Source: Pectinophora gossypiella
Lineage: Eukaryota > Arthropoda > Insecta > Lepidoptera > Gelechiidae
Direction: 5' to 3'
Assembly (NCBI RefSeq): GCF_024362695.1
Contig: NC_065414.1
Span: forward strand, 7,643,501-7,707,500
DNA length: 64,000 nucleotides
Within the stretch, counting starts at the first letter, position 1. Each line of letters starts with the position of its first letter. Shown here piece after piece: positions 54,610 through 64,000 of the stretch. A program made the position numbers and the translations under genes. The notes beneath the pieces were generated by a model. That model saw only the letters and a program-made list of their open reading frames with translations, had not been told where the DNA came from and made no database searches.

Positions 54610-54790
54610 GGTAAGAGAATAAAACGACAACAAGCCGACAATCCAACTACCGAACGCTTCTCCTGCAGAGTGTGCGGTAGAATTTGTCGCTCCAGAATAG
54701 CCTTGCACAGCTATTAGAAAAATGCTCTGTGACAATGATAGTCATGAATCGTCTGAAACAGACGTATAAGGCCTATGAATGGTCGAGCCA
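54610..54790 (+). pseudogene. LINE ORF2 C-terminal zinc-finger remnant
   Basis: A plus frame reads RIKRQQADNPTTERF then CRVCGRICRSRIALHSY, matching the C-x2-C-x12-H finger of 20015-20251 with His replaced by Tyr, and then a stop. 3' sequence ends GACAATGATAGTCATGAATC. Inactive. Confidence 0.6.
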
Positions 54791-55204
54791 GCAAACTGTT
54801 TTATAGTTTATTTAGATAGACCTACTGTCCAAAGGACTACTTTCAATTTGGCGAGGGTCGCGCTAGGGATAAGAGTGGGGTTAAGAGGTTATTTCTCATT
54901 GCAATGTCCTACTAAGCCACTTATGTTTCCACTTCAGATCTTGAGTTGATTGTATAGAAGACACTACAGTCGCTATTACTCTTTGAGAGTGTTTAGGACA
55001 GGCTTTATTGTGTTAGTTGAATAAATAAGTTGTAGGTTGTTGAAACGTCATTGTAGAATGTAGAAAAATGCTCAAATTGACATTAAACATACATATTCAA
55101 ATTCCAATTTGAAAATACCAGTAGGTTACATAGTTGAAGCGTAAATTTGTATTTAACGAACTTCTCGTCCGCCTGAAACTACTACAGCTTCTCACAACCA
55201 GTAA

Positions 55205-55501
55205 TGCCGGAGAAGAAAATCTGCAAGGAAAACCTCGGCTCAGGTTCCTATTCATTCTTTAAAAAATCAAAATATTAGTCCTCGCCCAGAAATATACTTT
55301 CATGCCGTTCGCGGTGGATGTTGCGGGTTCCTGGTGTGCAGAGGCGCATTTGTGGCTGACATAGGCCGGCGATTGAGAGAATGTGGTTATGACGCTCGCT
55401 CCGGGTCATACCTTGTGCAACGGTTGTCTAACGCTATCCAGCGTGGAAACGCGGCTAGTTTGATGGGCAGGAGTGACACGAGGTGGCTTATTTTGTCATA
55501 A
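55205..55501 (+). pseudogene. Unrecognised open frame, 98 codons, coding-like composition
   Basis: The frame opens after TAA at 55202-55204 and closes at TAA 55499-55501. Its C-terminal 65 residues include GGCCGFLVCRGAFVADIGRR and YLVQRLSNAIQRGNAASLMG. It is markedly GC-richer than its surroundings and contains no early Met, so it looks like an internal or C-terminal piece of a larger coding sequence, probably from a mobile element. Not identified. MITE-F lies 75 bp downstream. Confidence 0.35.
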
Positions 55502-55576
55502 CGCATGTGCATATAGACTTTAATTCCTTGATTTTGGATTAATTTAAAAATAATTTATTAGCTAAATGTTGATGCT

Positions 55577-55931
55577 AACTCCTGTAAACACCATACAATT
55601 TTATTTTAAGTTATACCTGTCATTTTCTTATTCGTTGAAAAACAAAGGAAGGGGTAATTGACAGGCATAAAATTTATGGAATACACGTCAATTTTAAGCA
55701 GAAATCTAAAACAACCGTCTAAAAATTTTACATCGGCCAATAACCCGACAGAATAAAGTAGACAGCACGTCAAACGGATTGCATACCAGCGAGATGCCTA
55801 TTTTATCCGCACGGCTTATTCATTCATTTTAAAATTAACTTGTTGACAATCATCCGTCCCTTTCCTTTTCGGCGGAAAAGAAAATGACGGGTATAACTTA
55901 AAATAAAATTAGGAAGTGTCTGCAGGAATCG
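55577..55931. mobile_element. MITE-F, complete
   Basis: Left CTCCTGTAAACACC..TTTTAAGTTATACCTGTC, right GACGGGTATAACTTAAAATA..GTGTCTGCAGGAATC: long inverted repeats, about 355 bp. Inside are further inverted blocks (TGTCATTTTCTTA../AAGAAAATGACGG and GGAAGGGGTAATTGACAG../TGACAATCATCCGTCCC). No open frame. Other copies: 43837-44118 and 60945-61005. Confidence 0.75.
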
Positions 55932-56565
55932 GGACCTATGTGTATACTAAGTTTTTATTGAACAATAAATGAATAATAGTTCAAAGCATAGTAATACGTA
56001 GGTACCTACCTATTAATCAAAAAGCTACTAGATTTCTTCAAGCATTATATTTTAATAATACCGTAACTTTCAATATTAGATCTCGTAATCTGAAATTATT
56101 ATCGGTCAAACATAAAGATGATTTACTGAATCCGTAAAAACGAAAAGAATGACCGGTTTTATGTTCGCGTAAATTTTGGCTTATACCCACTATGCCAATC
56201 ATGATGAGAATTTCACTGGGCATGACACATAATCTAGGTTATGTCATACTAAAACTATAATAGTGGGCAGTTTCTGTAGTCAAACTGATATTAAAACATT
56301 TAGCCAGTATATAGCTAGTTCAGCTCGATACACAGGTGCGGTGAACCTACCTACCGAGGACGTTCTGAGTCGAGAAGCATAAGTTTGTATGAAACAACGT
56401 TGCATCGCCTCTATTTGTATAGAGCTTAGGAAAGAATAATTGAAATTCGTAGAGACGGGATACAGGGAGAGCCAAGTATTACGAGGCATATTTTATAAGT
56501 TAAAAGTTCGGAATTACGAATTCGAGATCGTCTTAATATATTTGGAAATAGTAATAATCTCCAAA
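55932..56565. other. Unannotated stretch
   Basis: Nothing supportable. Confidence 0.4.
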
Positions 56566-56569
56566 TATT

Positions 56570-56820
56570 AGCGTCAATGCTGTTCTATGAACGAATAAAA
56601 TACATACAAAACACGTTCAGCTACTCATTTACCTGGGCATATGCAATCCGATAGAGGGTCTGCGTCTTTGATAACATGATGGACTAATGTTTTAAGCAAT
56701 ACGCTGAGCATTTATCTCCATAAGGTTCATTTTAGGCCTTCGTATCAACAGCAGCTGCAAGTTGTTTTTGATGCCTTGTGGCTTTGTCGACCCCATTAGG
56801 GATTATGGTGTGAGATTTTT
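56570..56820 (+). mobile_element. Repeat family 6
   Basis: ATGCTGTTCTATGAACGAAT.., ATGATGGACTAATG, CAGCAGCTGCAAGTTG and CCCCATTAGGGATTATGG; the TATGTATG tail is replaced by the next element. Confidence 0.65.
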
Positions 56821-56824
56821 GGTT

Positions 56825-56888
56825 GATTGAGGGGAGGCCTGTGCCCAGCAGTAGACCGTAATATTTATAAATAAATAAATAAATATTA
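56825..56888 (+). mobile_element. LINE/SINE 3' end with (AAAT)n tail
   Basis: GATTGAGGGGAGGCCTGTGC, CCAGCAGTAGACCG, then ATAAATAAATAAATAAAT. Confidence 0.6.
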
Positions 56889-57029
56889 CGTAAAAGCTTT
56901 AGGTTTAAGACGAAATGAAAAATGTCTACATGCCGTGCTTTTATTGTCTGTTACTATAGATAGACTACATTATTATTATCAGCAATATTATTAAAAGTGC
57001 AACCAGGACGCTTGCTGAGGCAAGAGTGG

Positions 57030-57265
57030 ATAACTTTACTTGTATAATAAGGAAGCGCATTGCCTCTCTGATGCACTGTATCCGCTGCGAATCCAACATC
57101 CTCTTGCCCCCTCTGCACAGCAACCGCACCGCGCGCGTTGCGAATCATAATATCAAGAGCGTCGACCAATAGAAGCGTCGAATTCTATCTACGCAGATAA
57201 ACGTCGCACCGCTATTATTCGTCTTCGGTTATAGTGCCGCGGGGCTGAAAGCAGTAGCGGAGGGA
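57030..57265. other. CpG-rich patch, possible exon, promoter or repeat
   Basis: Includes CGCACCGCGCGCGTTGCG and, in reverse, a CCAAT-type ATTGGTC box. On the minus strand a 71-codon frame (56954-57169: LDIMIRNARGAVAVQRGQED..) covers it. Composition is unlike the neighbours; no family recognised. Confidence 0.25.
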
Positions 57266-58180
57266 ATGTTGGCGTCCAGCTTAAAAAAAAATATTATAAC
57301 ACTTATTCGCTCATTACTTTTTGCTTTTTAGTTACTTGTTTCTGACAATCTATGGACTAAGTTGTTCGAATTTATTATGTCCTATTTATTCACAAATCAT
57401 GACTGCCAACAGCCCTATAAATCCAATAAAATGAACTTCTCAATTCCATTTTCACAGGGATACGAAGTCTATAATCATGTCATTTTCTCGCCATGCGTCC
57501 TGAAATCCCCCTTCGACTTAGCACCTAATGTAACTGGGGCAAATCTATTTTCTTCAATTTATTATGTTCTACCACACCAAGTTATACTTGTGCCTACGCT
57601 ATCTCGTTTTTCCCTTGGGGTACCTGGGAAAATCAGGTTGGAAAAATAATGGGAACGATATTTCGCTCTTTGGTTTAGAGAGGTCAACTTGAAGGTTTGT
57701 GGGATGACCCCTTTACCTGTGGTTTCGGACCTTAACAGGGATTTATAGAGAATTTAGTGGGATCAATACTAAATTGTCGTGAAACTAAAGTTATACTCGG
57801 AGTTGTGATGTGTTTATTTGATAGATATAAGTACTTACACGCATTTACTAGGAATATCCGTAGAGTTTAAAACATTTTTTTTTAATATATTGTTCCGTAT
57901 TAAAACAGATTTTCCTACGAAAATATATTTCTACAATCTGGATTGATTATATTTTAAGAGTCATGATAGTTTGCATTTATTTCTGGTTCTTCGATGGCGC
58001 CACATTCAGCGCTAAATTATCGACGATCTAATGAATGATCGATTCTAGATAAATGGTAGAAATATTGACACATTGCTCGCAAAACAGTTGCACATCGTTC
58101 GCACCAGTAACATCTTCAAAAATTATATCGCCGTGTGTGATTTTTTTTTACGGGTACATGAGAAGTGTGATGAAAATGAC
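57266..58180. other. Unannotated stretch
   Basis: A 95-codon plus frame at 57362-57649 shows no motif I recognise. Confidence 0.35.
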
Positions 58181-58183
58181 GTC

Positions 58184-58282
58184 GTGCACAGAGTTTGCCA
58201 GGCCAGGAACCGGGCGTATGTATTCAGGTTTGCCTACTCATAGAGTATGAGTACGGTTCCTGGCCTGGCAAACTCAGTGCAC
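58184..58282. ncRNA. Near-perfect hairpin (29-bp stem, 41-nt loop)
   Basis: 58184-58212 and 58254-58282 are reverse complements at 28 of 29 positions (GTGCAC-A/T-GAGTTTGCCAGG..). The loop contains a second small palindrome, TACTCATAGAGTATGAGTA. Size and shape fit a miRNA precursor, but an almost perfect stem is also typical of a young inverted repeat or an assembly foldback. Type is provisional. Confidence 0.4.
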
Positions 58283-58559
58283 TTGGTATCCAAGAAATTC
58301 AGCAAGTGCCTGCTATCAGACTCATTAACACGTATGTAAATGATCTTTACGTATTTTATGGATTAATTAACAACTCGATTTGTCTATGGTTGGTATGGTA
58401 ACATTTTTACCGAAGTAATCTTCGATGATGCGAATAATACATTTGTTTTCTTTTACTTAGGGGTTTTTAACAGTTTGTTATAAAAATCACATGCAAATTA
58501 AAAGCTTTTTGAGATTAGCTCAAATATGGGGAGAACTGATATTTATTACACTATGTATT

Positions 58560-58652
58560 GATACTCGAATACATACAAAAACTCACGTCTATTTCACTCT
58601 GGGAAAGCAGACACTTTGGAATTGCATTTACTTCGATCTTGCATATAGTGAA
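58560..58652 (-). mobile_element. RTE-like LINE tail, diverged
   Basis: CATACAAAAACTCACGTCTA, TTTCACTCTGGGAAAGCAGA and TTTACTTCGATCTTG parallel the tail at 24230-24490. Confidence 0.5.
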
Positions 58653-59037
58653 CCTAAGGCAAATCTATTCTGCTGCGGCATATCTATTATATTGTATTGA
58701 TATTAATCTATTTTATCTGCACAGGTATGTCTAGTAATTTTAGTACGAATCCCACACGAAAGCCTAAGGTAACCACTGTTCCGCTAGTCCAATAGATTTT
58801 TTCTTCCACTCTTCCCTATCAATCTTGAGTGGTATTTCAATTCCGCACGTATTTGACATACAGCGCAAAGTTCGTAGCAAGCAAAGTAAGATTAATGATC
58901 TGTCTGACAAGAAGCCTTCGGGATTGACTCTTACAAGCAACATTAGCTACCAGTCAAACCAAAAGGCAAATAACATTTGACATCGACTATCGTAAAGGTA
59001 AATAAATCAGCAAATAAATAATAAATCGCTCGGTAAT

Positions 59038-59160
59038 AAATCGGGTCAGCTGGAAGAAATCCCTTTGTTTAGAGATAATCTTACCTGTACTATCTGTTTT
59101 CTTTGCATGTTTCTTGTGTCTGTTTTATTGTGTACTTACAAATAAATAATAAATAATCAT
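59038..59160 (+). mobile_element. LINE tail family J, plus strand
   Basis: GTCAGCTGGAAGAAATCCC, TTTGTTTAGAGATAATCTTA, TGTCTGTTTTATTGTGTACT and then AAATAAATAATAAATAAT. Confidence 0.65.
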
Positions 59161-59660
59161 TATAATTATTATTTAAGTATATTAATATTTCTTTATATTA
59201 TTTATTTATTATTTTATTGTATTTACAAATGTATTTACCAAGAATTATTTGAACAAATAGTCATGTATCACCTAAAATAACAATGATTGTTTTTCTGCCC
59301 TATACACACCATATTATAAGATTATTGATATTATTTTAAGATTTATTAAATTGTGTATTTTGGTTTGTAGCTGTTGGTTACCTAAATAAAATAATAATAT
59401 TAATAATAAATAAATAATATTAATATTCTAGACTTCTAGATTCTAGAGTTTGTACAAACGTCTAGAATATTAATTGCAGGTAAGTTATACGTCGTGTTTT
59501 CTCGATAAGTAAGAACGAACAGGCATTATGTTATATATGAAAAAAGTGGTAACTAGGTTTGTAATTATTTTAAACAATTTTAATAATAAAAAATATATTA
59601 TTAAGGCATAAAATCGCCTTAATAATATATTATAATTATAATAAGAAACTGCGTCATTCA
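59161..59660. repeat. Extremely AT-rich segment with two strong stem-loops
   Basis: 59419-59433 pairs perfectly with 59460-59474 (15 bp, ATTAATATTCTAGAC), loop 26. 59592-59607 pairs perfectly with 59616-59631 (16 bp, AATATATTATTAAGGC), loop 8. No coding sequence. Confidence 0.65.
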
Positions 59661-59990
59661 CGATTCGTAATACAATTTATTAGAGAATCTAATGAAAGTC
59701 ATTTTTAAGCATAAAACGCAGAGAATATATTTGAAACGTATAATTAGCCTGCATTATTTACATGACCTTTCACGCACTCTGATTAAAAGTATATGTTTCT
59801 ACCACCTTCGTTTCAATATTCGTCCTTCAAAGTATGCGGCCACAATAGAGTTAGTAGAACTTATAGGTACTTTTTATTGAAAAGGTTCCACGTGGAATGG
59901 TGTTGTTTTTATAGAGGCTGTAGCACAATAGACGCGAGTGTCCAAAATACGGACGAAGAAACCTTAGTAAATTGGAAACAATGGATAACT

Positions 59991-60256
59991 AAATTACATA
60001 ATAACGGGTTCTTACCGCGTTTAAAATAGGGATATGAGTTTCGGGTATGAAATACATAAACAAGCGCCAAACAAAGAGGGTAGACAGATATGTCTGTCTG
60101 TAGAAAATTATGGATCTACCTACTCCATTCCAATCTCATTAGTCATCCCGTGATCGAAATATCGGGAGTCTCATATCCCTATTTTAAACGCGGGAAGAAC
60201 CCGTTATTATGTGTTTTAATTATGATAATAACCGCGTAAACTTAAAACAATGTATA
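59991..60256 (+). mobile_element. Retroposon B copy 4, with an internal extra segment
   Basis: ACATAATAACGGGTTCTTAC.. and ..CCCGTTATTATGTGTTTTAA are the arms; a tail ATGATAATAACCGCGTAAAC..AAAACAATGT follows. Flanks ATGGATAACT (59981-59990) and ATAGATAACT (60257-60266) agree at 9 of 10 bases. About 60038-60145 between the arms (including GACAGATATGTCTGTC) is not in the other copies. Confidence 0.7.
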
Positions 60257-60944
60257 ATAGATAACTTATATTTTCATAGTACCTACATTATATAAACTCA
60301 TGCCCGCAAAGACACATGTAAGCAGAAGACAACTTATGAAATCATACGATAGATATTAATATTAATAAAAAAAAATATTTAAAAATCTATATTTCGCGCC
60401 ACAACTTAACATAAAGAAGATAACAATGTAGATAGATGACAGTGATAAGTACAAAACTTATCAAATAAATGTCCAGTTATACATAACATTATGATCCCGC
60501 CACATATTTTGCCTAACGTGTAGAGTTTGAGAACTTAGAGTTTGTATACTACGTATAGTTTGCTCGTGTAGAGTTAAAAGCTTAGCACTACGTGAGATCT
60601 GATAACCTTTTGACATTGATGATCTCGTCTTCGCATCATTTTATATAGAAATGTTTTTCTTGGGATACCACGGGTAATATAAGCAGCTGAACATAATGTT
60701 TTTGTTTGCTTCCATTCGTGCGGGTCAGAATGGCGGGTGTGCTGTTGCGAAAAAAAATGTATCTGCAATATACATATCTGAATGTACTTCAAGTGAAATT
60801 CGGTTTTGAATGTTGGAGTAGCGGGTGTGTGTTCAAAATTGCGCCATTCTGATGGTCCATTGATGCAAAATATTTTACTATAGATCAGGACCGCGGCTTT
60901 ACAGTGTCGTGTACATTTTCAGTGTCACATATAATTTAAGCGGA

Positions 60945-61005
60945 TAAGAAAATGACAGGTATAACTTAAGATAAAATTAGATGGTGTTTACAGGAATCAG
61001 CGCCA
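60945..61005 (+). repeat. MITE-F right-end fragment
   Basis: GGATAAGAAAATGACAGGTA, TAACTTAAGATAAAATTAG, GGTGTTTACAGGAATC. Confidence 0.65.
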
Positions 61006-61057
61006 TTATTCTTTTAATTTCTTTTCTTTCAGGCATGTACATTAAATTTCACAGGGT

Positions 61058-61118
61058 TCAGGGTTTTGAGGGTTGATGAGGTTGATATTCCACTTCACAA
61101 TCCACAGGATAAGAAGAT
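61058..61118 (+). repeat. SINE-2 3' fragment
   Basis: GGTTGATGAGGTTGATATTCC..CCACAGGATAAGAAGA matches the SINE-2 3' end. Confidence 0.5.
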
Positions 61119-61355
61119 TCAATTTCACTTGAGGTACATCCAGGTACATTGCAGCTACTATAGAAATACGTATTTACCTTGAACCGAGCAGCATGGTGAA
61201 ATTGCCTGCCATTGCTTCAGTCTAGAATATAATATTCAGGGGCTGCAGAGTGCAGGTGTGCCGAGTTATTATTTACGAGTTCGATTGATACAATATGGCC
61301 GCTCGAAAATGCTCAACTTATGCTATTTTAAAACGTCTAGAACTGAATTTGGCGG

Positions 61356-61410
61356 CGGTTACTCCACCGACAAGAGCGCAGCTCTTAAATAGAGAGAGAG
61401 AGAGAGAGAG
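61356..61410 (+). mobile_element. 55-bp retroposed fragment with (AG)n tail and 17-bp TSD
   Basis: AGAACTGAATTTGGCGG (61339-61355) and AGAACTGAATTTAGCGG (61411-61427) differ at one position. Between them CCACCGACAAGAGCGCAGCT..CTTAAAT resembles the 3' end of repeat family I, followed by an AG run. Confidence 0.75.
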
Positions 61411-61413
61411 AGA
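61391..61413. repeat. (AG)n microsatellite, 23 nt
   Basis: Uninterrupted AG repeats acting as the 3' tail of the retroposed fragment. Confidence 0.9.
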
Positions 61414-61429
61414 ACTGAATTTAGCGGTA

Positions 61430-62585
61430 TTAAATGAATATGTTCATATTGTTAAATTTAATAGGTAATTCGTTATAAATACATTTTATATAATATAAAA
61501 AACGAGTTCATTTGACACTTGACAGGTCAATAGCAGTGTAGCAGTCCCATTATCTTTTCAAAAGCAAAATGTGAAGGAAATCAATCATGAACAGAAAAAA
61601 GCTTTTTGTTCGTTATAAATACTTACAATCAAAAGCCAAAGTCTGAAGACTTTCATTGTAAGACGAATTTAACTTTATTTGCTTTGGAGGAATAAAATCG
61701 GATGAATGGGGAGATAAAATTTCGGCATTCCAAACTCGCTATAAAAAGAAACAACCGTTCTATCGAAACTGCTGCTCAAAATCAACATTGTATTTGTCGT
61801 AATATTGTTAGTTGTCTAAAAACAGCCCGCCAGTGTTATTTGTCACTGAATATGAAAAGTAATAATTGTATGTAATATAACAAGGCATAACGCCTTTATC
61901 GTTGAATGTATATTATAAGCTAAATATGAATGAGTATGTCGAGCGTCAAACGTTCAATTGTAAACGATTATAGGAGAAAATGTATATCAGGAAAACGAAA
62001 ATGAGAAAAGCAGGGGCGGAAGATTGCAATTACACATTGGTTGAACAGAATGTTCGTCGAGGGTAGGGTTAAGAGTACAAGGGATGAAAAGGAATACTGG
62101 AACGATTGCTTGTCATGCGAACATTGTTGTAGAAGTCACGCAAACGATCACATCCTGCTTATAGCTATAAACGTTGGAGGTATATGATATCTTGGACAAA
62201 ACATTCATGTAGACTATTATCTTTACGTAACAAGCACATTTTCTGAAGATAATGTACTTCTCTCGTATTAAAGCTGAACGAAGCTGTAAATGAATACTAA
62301 GGACGAGGCCACACGACACTTTGTAGATACGTTCCGTTCCGTCGCTACCCGTCTTTCTTCAATTAGAAACCATTACTGACCAAAGAGCAACACGGGGGGA
62401 GTAGCCATACGCAGGCGTTTCCTTCTGCGAATCTGACCCCAGGACAAGTAGTTTTATCAAAAATAGTTGCAGTCGGCCTGCGCGCTAGATTGAATCTAGG
62501 TGCGTAGCTGATACGACGTCCTAGAAAAATGCCTAATTGTTCGATATTTTGATGCTAAAAGGGATCTGGCTAGTCAAATTTATAT
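61430..62585. other. Unannotated stretch
   Basis: Nothing supportable. Confidence 0.4.
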
Positions 62586-62780
62586 AAAAGATGGCATTGG
62601 CTCTATATTTCGCGGAGGTCCGTGTTGCTCCATGTTACAGATATGCCACACGATGCGTTGCGACATCGTAATTTGATAGACCGTTGCGACGCGGAAACGA
62701 AGCGGTAACGTTCAAGTTGCCTCTCTGAAAATGACTGTTCGTTTACTATGTCATATGTCAAAAATTGCTGACATACCATC
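62586..62780. other. GC-richer patch, unidentified
   Basis: GCGATGC/CGTTGCGACATCG and CGTTGCGACGCGGAAACGAA repeat a CGTTGCGAC motif. A 71-codon minus frame is present; no family recognised. ACCACACGACC/GGCCACACGAC-like motifs near 62310 and 62785 might mark element ends. Confidence 0.25.
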
Positions 62781-62819
62781 ACACGACCACACAAATTAAT
62801 AAACAAACAAACCAACAAA

Positions 62820-63190
62820 AAAATATGGAATGAACTACAAAGTGATAGACTGGTCGTGTGAAGTTTCCTTCAAAATTAAAGAAAAATCAATAAAAGGTCA
62901 TGAATATTACTAAGTATATCAAGCACGTACATACAACTCATTGAACCAAGCTTGAAACACTTTGTAAAAGCAATATGAAATACAATAAACTGAGTAAGTA
63001 GGTACTTGGGTTGTAAAGCGATTTTGAATAATTTATGTGACACGCGTACCTAACGCGTATAGTACAAAATGATCGATAATAATGTACTATCTGTGATATT
63101 ATTTATGTTACAATGTGACTATTATGTAATTGTCTTGCAATTTCTGTTATTGATGTATGTGACTGTTACTGACCGATATAGTAAGTATAA
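62820..63190. other. Unannotated stretch
   Basis: Nothing supportable. Confidence 0.4.
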
Positions 63191-63194
63191 TTAT

Positions 63195-63408
63195 TAGTCT
63201 CTTCTTATCGTGTGGGTTGTGAGGTGTTAGGTTTATTACTGAGCCGCCAAAGGCCCCTGACATGACTCATTTCACGACTACATACTTACATCAGTAAGCA
63301 TGGATCATCTTACTTCCGGACAATCACTTGATCAGCCTGTAATGTCCAAACCAAAATGATGAAAAAGTGATTTTTGTGATATGTCCCCACCGGGATTCGG
63401 GTTTATTA
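63195..63408 (-). mobile_element. SINE-2, tRNA head truncated within box B
   Basis: Plus strand TTCTTATCGTGTGGGTTGTG.., TGAGCCGCCAAAGGCCCCTG.., GGACAATCACTTGATCAGCC.. and CCCCACCGGGATTCGGGTTT are the reverse of 41105-41445. Upstream of box B the tRNA head is missing. Confidence 0.8.
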
Positions 63409-63487
63409 GTGGAAAGCGTTTATTTTATGTACTTATACCAAATCCTGTGTGACAATAAGAGAAATAAGATTATGTTATTCTTGCTGC

Positions 63488-63557
63488 TGATTAACTCAGA
63501 ATCATGGTCTGAATCATCCCTCAAAGTTTTCGTTACGATGTCACTAACACCTTGTAT
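63488..63557 (-). repeat. MITE-A right half
   Basis: AACTCAGAATCATGGTCTGA.., CGTTACGATGTCACTAACAC and CTTGTA. Confidence 0.7.
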
Positions 63558-63753
63558 AATAGTATCTAAATAATTACAGCATAAAATAGACGTTGAAAAT
63601 TATAGGAAGCATATTCTGTCAATCACCATCTGGTATGGATCGCAATAGATCTGTTAATTGTTTTATCAAAGCTGTTTGTTAACATTTAAATTCTAGTCTT
63701 GATTCTAGCTGGCAGTTCGAAATTCAAATTAAGTACTATATTTCTTACTTATA

Positions 63754-63895
63754 CGGTCACGTGCATTAATATTTATACACTTTGGTACCATGTCACATTA
63801 TTTTTTTTGACAAATTGAACTGTAAGTCTCATTAAATGTCAAATATGTTAGTGCGACAGAGTCCTAAAGTGGGTACATTATATTGCTCATGACTG
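63754..63895. mobile_element. MITE-C, complete, 142 bp
   Basis: TA|CGGTCACGTGCATTAATAT and ATATTGCTCATGACTG|TA; same interior as the 2756-2915 copy in reverse orientation. Confidence 0.8.
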
Positions 63896-64000
63896 TACGA
63901 AGTTGAAGTTTGATGAGGCTAAATTGTGTACCGTATTCCAGTAAAATAAAACTTTCACCCATCTTAAATTTCATTTTATTTCAAACATTGTTCATGAATA

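Noticed and set aside
57362..57649. 95-codon plus frame
   Set aside because: It has protein-like length but no motif, no splice context and no sign of selection that can be read from one sequence.
1..64000. A host multi-gene system, gene cluster or viral genome insertion
   Set aside because: No recognisable host exon, viral structural or replication gene, toxin or defence gene could be supported; the coding remnants are all retrotransposon-derived or unidentified.

Overview
The window looks like intergenic or intronic DNA from an insect, most probably a moth or butterfly. It is AT-rich, has no bacterial-style gene packing, and I could not recognise one host protein-coding exon. The assignment to Lepidoptera is inference: several repeats (tRNA-headed SINEs with a GATGAT tail, LINE tails ending in GTGAGTTTATGTATG, a short Helitron ending CTAG) resemble families I know from that group. 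No database was searched.

The only long open frame is the reverse transcriptase of a 5'-truncated non-LTR retrotransposon on the minus strand (5641-8410). Shorter LINE coding remnants lie at 19975-20320 (minus), 38810-38880 (plus), 49648-49941 (plus), 54610-54790 (plus). Many further LINE tails were cut just upstream of their 3' ends. Nearly everything else recognisable is non-autonomous: three SINE types (tRNA-headed SINE-1 and SINE-2, and SINE-3 with a 5S-rRNA-like internal promoter), one Helitron family, and several inverted-repeat families called here MITE-A, C, D, E, F and G.

The most unusual structures are: (1) retroposon B (about 4.65, 11.36, 35.14 and 59.98 kb), whose body is a long, in one copy perfect 50-bp, inverted repeat but whose copies are flanked by 10-14 bp duplications of variable sequence and length, as in target-primed retroposition; (2) a 2.16-kb foldback element (28136-30292) with arms built from inward-facing tandem units; (3) a 1.29-kb terminal-inverted-repeat element (50300-51587) whose ends carry repeated palindromes and whose interior has a small unidentified open frame and a 134-bp tandem duplication; (4) an almost perfect 29-bp stem with a 41-nt loop at 58184-58282. 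Several nested insertions with intact target-site duplications give a relative age order.

Region by region: 1-5.6 kb, Helitron, SINE and MITE mosaic; 5.6-8.4 kb, LINE; 8.4-12 kb, SINE/LINE tails and retroposon B; 12.48-13.14 kb, a CpG-rich stretch ending in a consensus splice donor that could be a host 5' exon; 13.5-28 kb, scattered MITEs, SINEs and LINE tails with long featureless spacers; 28-31.4 kb, foldback element and SINE-3; 31.5-50 kb, mixed repeats; 50-51.6 kb, the TIR element; 51.9-64 kb, hairpin MITEs, LINE remnants, hairpins and more SINE-2. The coding remnants have no operon or pathway relationship to one another: they are independent insertions.
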